Assembly: GCA_964650695.1 (NCBI GenBank)
Contig: CAZYVA010000002.1
Coordinates: 4,554-68,553, forward strand
Source of the DNA: CAZYVA01 sp964650695
GTDB lineage: Bacteria > Bacillota > Clostridia > Lachnospirales > Lachnospiraceae
Length of the DNA: 64,000 nucleotides
Direction: 5' to 3'
A model generated the notes under the pieces. It saw nothing but the letters and a program-made list of their open reading frames with translations, made no database searches and had not been told where the DNA came from. Shown piece by piece: positions 34,211-41,632 of the stretch; the stretch's first letter is position 1; every line of letters starts with the position of its first letter. Made by a program: the position numbers and the translations under genes.

Positions 34211-35278
34211 ATGATGGTAACAGTAAGCTTATGTATGATCGTAAAAAATGAAGAACGCGTCCTTGCGCGCTGCCTGGATTCCTTCAAGGACCTGGTGGAT
34301 GAGATGATTATTGTGGATACAGGGTCGCAGGATGGGACAAAGGAAATCGCCAGGCGCTACACCGGCAAGGTATACGATTTTGAGTGGGGATGTGATTTTT
34401 CGGCGGCCAGGAACTTTGCTTTCTCCAAGGCAGGCATGGATTACATCTATTCGGCCGATGCCGATGAGTTTTTAGAAGGGCAAAACCGCGCTCTTTTCCT
34501 ACTGATGAAGCAGGCATTGCTGACGGAGATCGAGATCGTCCAAATGAAATATGTGACGAAAAATGAATTCAATACCGTGCTGAACTCAACGAAGGAATAC
34601 CGCCCAAAGCTGTTTAAGCGCCTCCGTACCTTTACGTGGGTGGATCCTGTGCATGAGACTGTACGCCTGGAGCCGGTTGTCTATGACAGCGATATCGAGG
34701 TCACGCACTTGCCGCAGTCCTTCCACAGCAAACGGGATTTCCGGATCATCGCAGACAAATTCCGGGAGGATGGGAGGCTTTCCAGCAAGCTAAGGAACAT
34801 GTATGCGCGGGAACTTTTAAAGACGGGTGATTTTAGCGATTTCAAGCAGGCGGAACCGGTTTTCCGGCAGATCTATGAGGACGATGGGAGCGTAAAAGCC
34901 CGGACGGAAGCGGGCTGTGTGCTTGCCCGCTTCTACCGCATGGACGGAAACTGGAAGGAATTTTTTAAAATCGTATTGAAAGGACAGGAGGAGTATTTCT
35001 GCTCGGAAATGGCCTGTGAGCTGGGCGATTATTTTTTTTCGATGGACGATTACGGCGAGGCGGCGGTATGGTACCGGAAAGCTGTTGACGAGACGGAAAG
35101 CATCCTTGACGTCCATGCGTGTGGGGATCTGCCGTTGGCCGGCTTGGTAAAGTGCTGTGAGAGGCTCCGGGAAAAGGCGGAAAAGATGGGCGATGCTTTG
35201 CTTGCTTCTGAGTATGGGGCCGAATCAGGCAAATATAAAAAAGCCCTGGCAGACTGGACGGTACCGGAAGAGATATAG
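34211..35278 (+). CDS. family 2 glycosyltransferase with helical repeat tail
   Basis: About 355 residues. N-terminus VSLCMIVKNEERVLARCLDS with IVDTGSQDGTKEIA and the DXD-type SADADEFLEG, as in the SunS-like GT2 group. The C-terminal half (about 230-350) is helical with TPR-like pairs (DYFFSMDDYGEAAVWYRKAV). The hairpin CCCCTGT..ACAGGGG (34172-34198) stands just before GGAAGGA and the ATG at 34211 (34214 is an equal option). Substrate unknown; bacteriocin S-glycosylation, known for SunS, is not supported by neighbours. Confidence 0.85.
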   Translation: MMVTVSLCMIVKNEERVLARCLDSFKDLVDEMIIVDTGSQDGTKEIARRYTGKVYDFEWGCDFSAARNFAFSKAGMDYIYSADADEFLEGQNRALFLLMKQALLTEIEIVQMKYVTKNEFNTVLNSTKEYRPKLFKRLRTFTWVDPVHETVRLEPVVYDSDIEVTHLPQSFHSKRDFRIIADKFREDGRLSSKLRNMYARELLKTGDFSDFKQAEPVFRQIYEDDGSVKARTEAGCVLARFYRMDGNWKEFFKIVLKGQEEYFCSEMACELGDYFFSMDDYGEAAVWYRKAVDETESILDVHACGDLPLAGLVKCCERLREKAEKMGDALLASEYGAESGKYKKALADWTVPEEI

Positions 35279-35417
35279 GAAGTATATATCTATTTTTTGC
35301 ACCAATTGGGGATATTTTGTTCACAAAAACACGAAAAAAGTGAAAAAATTTTCATATTCTTTTTTTATCGGAAATTGTAATATAGTCTATATCATATACC
35401 TATAGGAGGATAAAAAA

Positions 35418-36161
35418 ATGGATGTCATGAAACTTGCTAACAGCATTCCTATGTGGATTGCTTGCGGGATCCCTGTCGTGCTTGTGGTCGTCCAGGCTGT
35501 GCTTTTCGCGAAGGGCGCGTACAGTGCGGGAAAGCACGTAGGGCTGACGGATGCACAGATGAAAAAGGCAATGAAAAGCAGCGCGATCACTTCCATCGGC
35601 CCCTCCATCGTTGTACTGAGCGGGATGCTTTCGCTTCTTGTCACCGTTGGCGGGCCAATGGGCTGGATGCGCCTTTCCATGATCGGCTCGGTCATGTTTG
35701 AATCCATCGCCGCGGGCCTTGGCACAGCCGCAGTCGGCGTGACCCTGGGGACGGACCCGATGACAGAGGAAGCGCTTACGATGGCGATCTGGACGATGGT
35801 CCTGTGTTCGATCGGATGGGTGATCTTTTCTACCTTTTCCGCGAACAAGATGGATAAAATCGAACATAAGCTTTCCAAGGGCAATGCCGGGACATTGACT
35901 ACGATCGCTTCCTGTGCGATCATCGGCGTGTTTGCCGCTATGTGTTCCAGCCACTTATCCAAACCATTCTATTCCATGCTGCAGAACCTGGACGAGGCTA
36001 CGATGTCGTCTGCGTGGCACAATGCGTTTGCCTGTGTCCTGGGAGCCGTGATCATGTTTGTTTTAACAACCATCGCATCGAAAAAGGATCTGGGATGGCT
36101 GAAGGAATGGTCCCTGACTATTACGATTCTGGCGGCAATGGTAATTACCGCGCTTATTTAA
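35418..36161 (+). CDS. DUF5058 family membrane protein
   Basis: 247 residues, about six membrane spans. I recognise the DUF5058 pattern in SAITSIGPSIVVLSGMLSLL and VGGPMGWMRLSMIGSVMFE. No function is established. TAGGAGG lies nine bases before the ATG. First gene of a four-gene set (with a second membrane protein, an M20 amidohydrolase and a PucR regulator); the setting suggests the two membrane proteins form a transporter for the substrate of the amidohydrolase (inference). Confidence 0.8.
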   Translation: MDVMKLANSIPMWIACGIPVVLVVVQAVLFAKGAYSAGKHVGLTDAQMKKAMKSSAITSIGPSIVVLSGMLSLLVTVGGPMGWMRLSMIGSVMFESIAAGLGTAAVGVTLGTDPMTEEALTMAIWTMVLCSIGWVIFSTFSANKMDKIEHKLSKGNAGTLTTIASCAIIGVFAAMCSSHLSKPFYSMLQNLDEATMSSAWHNAFACVLGAVIMFVLTTIASKKDLGWLKEWSLTITILAAMVITALI

Positions 36162-36176
36162 AGGAGGGCAACGGAT

Positions 36177-36872
36177 ATGAGCAATAACAGCAATTATTAT
36201 AATGATGAATACATGCCAAAAGTAAATAGGATCGGGAAGCTGACAGGGGTCCTCGGTGTCATCCTGTGTTTCTGCCCGGCGGTGTTTCTGGCGGTAGGAT
36301 ATGGGCTTTTGCCAAAACCGGCCGCCCTGTTGACCGCGTTTATCAGTGGGGCTAGCGCTTTCGGTGTCCTGTGGTTCGTGGAGCCGATTTCTTATTTCCC
36401 GGTCGTCGGGACTGCCGGCACCTATATGGCGTTCCTGTCCGGAAATATTTCCAACATGCGTGTCCCATGCGCAAGTATGGCGCAGGTTTCCGCCGATGTG
36501 GAACCCGGCACGGAAAAGGGCTCTATTGTAGCAACGCTCGGCATGGCGGTTTCCATTGTGATCAATGTGGCGGTGCTGACCATCGGCGCCATCCTTGGCT
36601 CCTCCGTGCTTGCGATGCTGCCGGACGGCATCAAAGCGGCTTTGAATTATCTGCTCCCGGCATTATTTGGCGCCTTGCTGATCCAGTTCGGCATTAAGAT
36701 GAAAAAACACAGCCTCATTATACTGATTATCGCGCTGGTACTGTATTTCGCGATCGGCATGGGGTTCTTTAACTGGCTTCCAGGAGCGTCCAACTGGCTG
36801 GGGACGCTGGGCTGTGTGTTCATCAGTATCGCGGTGGGCCTCGCAACCCTGAAAAACGCAAAAGCGGATTAA
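36177..36872 (+). CDS. membrane protein, probable partner of the DUF5058 protein
   Basis: 231 residues with six to seven hydrophobic segments after a polar N-terminus (MSNNSNYYNDEY). Motif-like stretches are GVLWFVEPISYFPVVGTAGT and MAFLSGNISNMRVPCASMAQ. Not a family that I can name. Starts 15 bases after the DUF5058 gene with AAGGAGGG in front, so the two are almost certainly made together and may form one complex. Confidence 0.7.
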   Translation: MSNNSNYYNDEYMPKVNRIGKLTGVLGVILCFCPAVFLAVGYGLLPKPAALLTAFISGASAFGVLWFVEPISYFPVVGTAGTYMAFLSGNISNMRVPCASMAQVSADVEPGTEKGSIVATLGMAVSIVINVAVLTIGAILGSSVLAMLPDGIKAALNYLLPALFGALLIQFGIKMKKHSLIILIIALVLYFAIGMGFFNWLPGASNWLGTLGCVFISIAVGLATLKNAKAD

Positions 36873-36919
36873 ACTATCAGGCAGGTATCGGCATAAGAAG
36901 CAGCGGGATGGAGAATGAT

Positions 36920-38281
36920 ATGGAAAAAAAAGAAATCTATGAAATGGTTGATAAACTGGAAGCTGCCTGTCAGGATGCCAGCCGGTTTATATGGGCGCAT
37001 CCGGAAGTAGGCGGAGAGGAAGAGAAGTCTGCCGGTTATTATCAGGAGCTTTTGGCGAAAGAAGGCTTCCGGATCGTGACAGACCCTCATATGCCCTATG
37101 CGTTTTACGCAGAGTACGGGGAAGGGAGGCCTGTGATCGCGGTTTTGTGCGAGTATGACGCGCTCCCTGGCCTTTCCCAGAAGACAAAGGCGAAGAAAGA
37201 GGCCGTTACGGAGGGCGCCCCTGGACACGGCTGCGGGCATAACCTTCTGGGGGCTGCCGCAGCTACCGGGGCGATAGCCATACGGCGGTTCCTGGAGAAG
37301 GGGCATTTGCCGGGGACAGTGAGGCTGTACGGATGCCCGGAGGAGGAGCTCCTCTGCGGTAAAGTGAAGATGGCTTATTACCATATGTTCGATGGGTGTG
37401 ACCTGGCGCTGAGCTGGCACCCGATGAGCGCGAATATGGTCTTTGACAGGGCGTATCTGGCGAATGCTTCGGCAAGGTTTTATTTTAACGGCATCTCCGC
37501 CCATGCGGGCTTTGCGCCGGAACGGGGCAGGAGTGCGTTGGATGCGGTAGAACTGATGAATGTCGGCGTGAATTATCTGAGGGAACACGTGATCGACCAG
37601 ACGCGCATCCATTATACAACGGACAGCGGTGGATACGCGCCGAATATCGTGCCGCCCCATGCAAGTTCGTGGTACTTTGTGCGCGCGCCGCGTATCACAG
37701 ACGTGCAGGATACGTTGGAGCGCATCCAAAAAATCGCGCGGGGCGCGGCTATGATGACGGAGACGGACGTGGAGATCCGGCTGGAGAGCGGTTGCTGTGA
37801 AATGAAGAAAAACAGCCGGTTTGCGGACCTAACCTATGAAAATTTAAAGCAGGTCGGATCCGTTGCTTATACGGACAGTGAGCGGGCCTTTGCCAAGGAA
37901 CTCCAGGACACCCTGGATCCGTCCATGTGTGAAAAAGAAAAAGAGCTGTATCAAATGCGGGAACCTATGTATACGGGAACCGCGCCCAGGGATCAATGGG
38001 AGAAATCCCCGCTGAACGCCTCCACGGATGGCGGGGACGTCAGTTACCTGATGCCGATGAGCTTGTTTACGATGGCCTGCTGGCCGGTAGGCGTGGCGCC
38101 GCATACATGGCAGGCGTCGGCTGCTGCCGGGACATCCCTTGGGGAAAAGGCGGCGCTTTTAGCGGCGAAAGTCATTGCCGGGACCGCCTATGACCTTTAC
38201 ACCAGGCCGGATGTGGTAAAGGAGATCCGGGAAGAGTTTGACGCTTCGCCAGCTTCCTACAAGCCCATGTTTGAAGAGTAG
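36920..38281 (+). CDS. M20-family amidohydrolase (AbgB-like)
   Basis: About 453 residues. Metal-site motifs of the M20 peptidase/amidohydrolase family are present: AVLCEYDALPGLSQ and GAPGHGCGHNLLGAAA, plus WAHPEVGGEEEKSA at the N-terminus and the dimerisation-domain signature FNGISAHAGFAPERGRSALD. It resembles AbgB of p-aminobenzoyl-glutamate use and other aminoacyl-amide hydrolases that cut small N-acylated compounds. ATG at 36920 follows GGAG at six bases; 36908 has no good site. Lies between two membrane proteins and a PucR regulator, as in a catabolic operon. Confidence 0.9.
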   Translation: MEKKEIYEMVDKLEAACQDASRFIWAHPEVGGEEEKSAGYYQELLAKEGFRIVTDPHMPYAFYAEYGEGRPVIAVLCEYDALPGLSQKTKAKKEAVTEGAPGHGCGHNLLGAAAATGAIAIRRFLEKGHLPGTVRLYGCPEEELLCGKVKMAYYHMFDGCDLALSWHPMSANMVFDRAYLANASARFYFNGISAHAGFAPERGRSALDAVELMNVGVNYLREHVIDQTRIHYTTDSGGYAPNIVPPHASSWYFVRAPRITDVQDTLERIQKIARGAAMMTETDVEIRLESGCCEMKKNSRFADLTYENLKQVGSVAYTDSERAFAKELQDTLDPSMCEKEKELYQMREPMYTGTAPRDQWEKSPLNASTDGGDVSYLMPMSLFTMACWPVGVAPHTWQASAAAGTSLGEKAALLAAKVIAGTAYDLYTRPDVVKEIREEFDASPASYKPMFEE

Positions 38282-38367
38282 AAACAGGGATGCGGGCGCG
38301 GCGGTCCGGGCGCTGTTTGATAAAGGCGCCCCTGCCTGCGCCGGCAAACCAGCGGAATGGAGGCAAG

Positions 38368-40026
38368 ATGGGGATTGTGCTGAAGGAACTGCTGGCGTTG
38401 GATTTCTTCAAAGATTTTCAGGTGGTAGCCGGCAGGAAAGGGCTGAACAAAGAAATACAGGGAGTGACCGTGCAGGACGCGCCGGATTCCTTTCGCTGGT
38501 CCAGGGGGCGGGAGCTGATCCTGACCTCTGGCTATTCGATTTCCATGGAACCCGACAGTATCCGGCAAGCCTTTGCGGAGGGGAGCCTGCAGTGCTGCTG
38601 CGCCCTTATGGTAAAGGAGGGGCGCTATTTCGACAAAATACCGCAGAATGTGGTTGATGAATGTGAAGCCCACGGGTTCCCTTTGATCCGGATGCCCTAC
38701 GAGGTTCCCTACATGGACGTCATGAACCAAGTGAATATCGCGGTGCTGAACCGCACCATCCGCCGGTTCCGTATTGAAAGCAACAATGTCTTTCAATTCC
38801 CAACGCTTACCTATAAGGAGAGGAAGATCAAAAAAATCTTACAGGCGGTTGAAATCGAGATGAACTTTCCTGGTTTTGTCTATGACCTTGATGAGAAAAA
38901 ATCCTATTACAGTTCTTCCAACTTTGTCAGGATTACGGAATCTTTCGGGCTGCGGGATGAAGACTATTACAATCCCCCGTCTGAGTGCAAGGAGTATATC
39001 CTGTGCGATTATATCCATATGAAGCGTTACCGTATGATCCATGAATATGAGTCCGATGGCTCGCATATTAGCTGGGTCCTGATCCCTATCATCATCGAGT
39101 CTGAGGTAAAGGCTTACTTTGTGGTGATGGAGTCCAGGGAATTTCTGGATTATTTTGATGAATACTCCATCCGTATTGCCTTTCTGATGCTGCAAGGCGT
39201 CTATGAGCAGGTTATGGTCGTCCGGAGCCTGGAAAATACAGGCTTTGAGAATTTTGTGCTGATGGCGCTGAACTCCGATGAGGAAAATCCAAAGCATCTG
39301 TTCAACCAGGCATTTCAGCAGGGGATTGCCGTAGACGCCACGTTTATATGCACGAAATTCCATCAGCAAAATGAAGCGCTTACTGCGAGGAAAGAAAGAA
39401 ACCAGTTTATCGATATTTTCCATCATTGTTCTTTGGCTGAAAATGGAAGGCTGGCATTTATTGATGAAAACGATGGCGTTATTTTAACAGAGGCCAAGGA
39501 AGGGCATTTGATCGACAAAGCCCGCTTACAGGAAGGATTGTTGGAATTCGGAGAGAAAATTGCGGAGAAATGCGGCGGGATGGATCTGAAATTCGGCGTC
39601 TGGTTCCAGGAAAAGCCTTTGTTAGAGATCCGGAAAGCCGTGCAAAAGTGCAGCAAGGCGATTGAAATCGGAATGAAAATCTTTCCGCAGAAGATGGTCT
39701 GGGATTACGAGGTTTTGGGTCCGCTGGCATGGCTCCAGATCCCCCGGGATGAATTTGAACAATCGATGCAGCAGTACGGACGTCTCCTGAAAGACGAAAA
39801 AAACAGAGAATTGATCAAAACCCTGAAAGTATATCTTGAAAATAATATGAATTACAGCGCAACGGCAGAAAAACTATACCTTCATATCAATACCGTCCGC
39901 AAACGGATTGAGAAGATTGATTCGCTCATGCACATCGAATGGGATAATTATATCGAGAGGCTGAAGATCGAGATCTTCCTGCAGTTTTTAGTGGTGGATG
40001 ATGATCAGGTGACGCAGCGGCGCTAA
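38368..40026 (+). CDS. PucR-family transcriptional regulator
   Basis: About 552 residues. N-terminal PucR domain (LKELLALDFFKDFQVVAGRK, FRWSRGRELILTSGYSI), a middle region similar to the CdaR GGDEF-like domain, and a C-terminal helix-turn-helix of the PucR/CdaR type (LENNMNYSATAEKLYLHINT followed by VRKRIEKID). PucR regulators sense purines or amino acid-related compounds. ATG at 38368 has GGAGG close in front. It follows the amidohydrolase and probably controls the set from 35418. Confidence 0.9.
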   Translation: MGIVLKELLALDFFKDFQVVAGRKGLNKEIQGVTVQDAPDSFRWSRGRELILTSGYSISMEPDSIRQAFAEGSLQCCCALMVKEGRYFDKIPQNVVDECEAHGFPLIRMPYEVPYMDVMNQVNIAVLNRTIRRFRIESNNVFQFPTLTYKERKIKKILQAVEIEMNFPGFVYDLDEKKSYYSSSNFVRITESFGLRDEDYYNPPSECKEYILCDYIHMKRYRMIHEYESDGSHISWVLIPIIIESEVKAYFVVMESREFLDYFDEYSIRIAFLMLQGVYEQVMVVRSLENTGFENFVLMALNSDEENPKHLFNQAFQQGIAVDATFICTKFHQQNEALTARKERNQFIDIFHHCSLAENGRLAFIDENDGVILTEAKEGHLIDKARLQEGLLEFGEKIAEKCGGMDLKFGVWFQEKPLLEIRKAVQKCSKAIEIGMKIFPQKMVWDYEVLGPLAWLQIPRDEFEQSMQQYGRLLKDEKNRELIKTLKVYLENNMNYSATAEKLYLHINTVRKRIEKIDSLMHIEWDNYIERLKIEIFLQFLVVDDDQVTQRR

Positions 40027-40048
40027 GGAGCCGCCAAGCCATATCTTG

Positions 40049-40555
40049 CTAATTGCCGCTGAGTACCTGTTTGATGCTGTCGTAATGTAAAAACATCCCC
40101 TGCTCTGCCAGGGCTTTGACCTCGTCCGCGCCAGCGATCCGGAAGCCGTCTGTCTCTTCCGGCTGCGGATGGACATCGGCTTCGGTAAAATCGCCGCAAA
40201 AGCGGTAAACGTCTACAAAATAATTGTCTCCTTCGCCCGGATTTTCCCGCTGGTAAGTAAACTGATATCCGCCGTCCCAGCCGGATACATCCAGGCCGGT
40301 CTCCTCCCGGACCTCCCGCAAAACGGCATCCGCTGATTCTTCCCCCGCCATGCATGCGCCGCCGGGGACCTCCCACCAACCGGCTCCCCAGCGTTTTGTC
40401 ATGACGCGTTTCGTGATCAGGAATTTCCCGTCTGTGCGCATGACCACCCCTAAAACCGTCAGGTGATACTCGTCATCCTTCAGGTTCCAGACATTGCGCG
40501 TCATCGTTCTTCCGGTTTTTTGCTTGTTTTTATCGTAAATATCCCAATACTCCAT
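40049..40555 (-). CDS. Nudix hydrolase
   Basis: About 168 residues from MEYWDIYDKNKQKTGRTM. The Nudix box GX5EX7REUXEEXGU is complete (GACMAGEESADAVLREVREE followed by TGLDV), preceded by WWEVPGG. The N-terminus DIYDKNKQKTGRT is that of the IDI-like/YfcD group. Substrate unknown. ATG at 40555 has CAGGAG eight bases before it; the frame that reaches 40621 starts inside the rubrerythrin gene and has no site. Confidence 0.88.
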   Translation of the reverse strand: MEYWDIYDKNKQKTGRTMTRNVWNLKDDEYHLTVLGVVMRTDGKFLITKRVMTKRWGAGWWEVPGGACMAGEESADAVLREVREETGLDVSGWDGGYQFTYQRENPGEGDNYFVDVYRFCGDFTEADVHPQPEETDGFRIAGADEVKALAEQGMFLHYDSIKQVLSGN

Positions 40556-40595
40556 CCGCTTTTGCTCCTGATTTTTAAACGCCGTTCCCTGCTTT

Positions 40596-41132
40596 TTAAT
40601 AATTCTCCGCGTAAACCTCAAAATAGGATTGCGGGTGGTTGCAGGTCGGGCATACCTGCGGCGCTTTGGTCCCTACTACAATATGCCCGCAGTTTCTGCA
40701 CTCCCACACTTTGACCTCGCTCTTTTCAAATACCGTATTTGTTTCGAGGTTCCGGATCAACGCGCGGTACCGTTCCTCATGATGCTTTTCGACCGCCGCT
40801 ACCAGGCGGAATTTCGCCGCCAGCTCCTGGAATCCTTCTTCCTCCGCGGTTTTGGCAAAACCATCGTACATATCCGTCCACTCATAATTTTCCCCTGCCG
40901 CGGCGGATTCCAGGTTGTAACCGGTATCCCCGATCCCGTCCAGCTCTTTAAACCACATCTTTGCATGTTCTTTTTCATTGTCCGCCGTCTTCAAAAAGAG
41001 CGCCGCTATCTGCTCATATCCTTCTTTTTTTGCCTTTGACGCAAAAAAAGTATATTTGTTCCTTGCCTCTGATTCTCCTGAAAAAGCAGCCATCAGATTT
41101 TTTTCGGTCTGTGTCCCTTCATATTTGCTCAT
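40596..41132 (-). CDS. rbr: rubrerythrin
   Basis: 178 residues: a ferritin-like di-iron domain with the two E..E..H sets (GESEARNKYTFFA, TADNEKEHAKMWFKEL, AVEKHHEERYRAL) and a C-terminal rubredoxin domain with CRNCG and CPTC. It reduces hydrogen peroxide with electrons from NADH-linked donors and protects anaerobes from oxygen. GGAGGG lies before the ATG. A 15-bp perfect palindrome upstream overlaps the likely promoter. Confidence 0.95.
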   Translation of the reverse strand: MSKYEGTQTEKNLMAAFSGESEARNKYTFFASKAKKEGYEQIAALFLKTADNEKEHAKMWFKELDGIGDTGYNLESAAAGENYEWTDMYDGFAKTAEEEGFQELAAKFRLVAAVEKHHEERYRALIRNLETNTVFEKSEVKVWECRNCGHIVVGTKAPQVCPTCNHPQSYFEVYAENY

Positions 41133-41183
41133 GTCTTTCCCTCCTGAAAAATAATAGTGAAACCAGGAATGATTCCCATTAAT

Positions 41184-41217
41184 ATGGTATCATACCATAC
41201 CCTTCTCGCTGAATGCA
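41184..41217 (-). promoter_or_regulatory. rubrerythrin promoter with palindromic operator candidate
   Basis: ATGGTAT-C-ATACCAT (41184-41198) is a perfect palindrome. On the minus strand TTGCAT lies 18 bases before TATGAT, which is part of the palindrome, so a protein bound there would block the promoter. It is not the standard PerR box. Confidence 0.5.
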
Positions 41218-41632
41218 ATATCATATTTAAAATAGTATTCGTAGCTGTTTGGGGCCTTCCGTCACTCTCTTATTCTTACCCATTTCTTCTTTTCTCATAA
41301 CTGCATAGAACAATTTTCTCTGTAAAACAAGGGGCTGCCGCTTTCGGCAAGGGAGAGGCCGTAGTAACAAAAAGTTCCATATAGTTGACAAACAGCGGGC
41401 TTTTCTGTTAAGTTAAAAAAATGTTAGGTGCTTAACAAAGGAATGCTGCGCGAAGCGGCAAAATGTTTGAAGGCTATTCTGCCAGCCGTTTTGGAATTTC
41501 CTGGGATGGAAGAAAAATCAGAGTATCCATGATGTCTTCCAGATAAAAATTGCTTCAGGAAAAACGGGAGCAATGGTTGGAAGAAGAAAATGCAGATGAA
41601 GCAGTTATAGACAACAGAAAGGGGCATTTTCT
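41218..41632 (+). promoter_or_regulatory. spacer and leader before the GTPase-nuclease gene
   Basis: 415 bases without a sure gene. TTGACA (41385-41390) and TAAGTT (41409-41414, spacer 18) form a promoter that would give a leader of about 210 bases. The leader has GTTAAG (41407-41412) complementary to CTTAAC (41431-41436), and a 29-codon frame (41443-41532, MLREAAKCLKAILPAV) whose ribosome binding site is too close to be convincing. A leader peptide control, as known for tet(M), is possible but unproven. Confidence 0.4.

Noticed and set aside
41443..41532. 29-codon frame as leader peptide of the GTPase-nuclease gene
   Set aside because: The purine-rich site abuts the ATG with no spacing, so translation is doubtful; noted in the spacer entry only.
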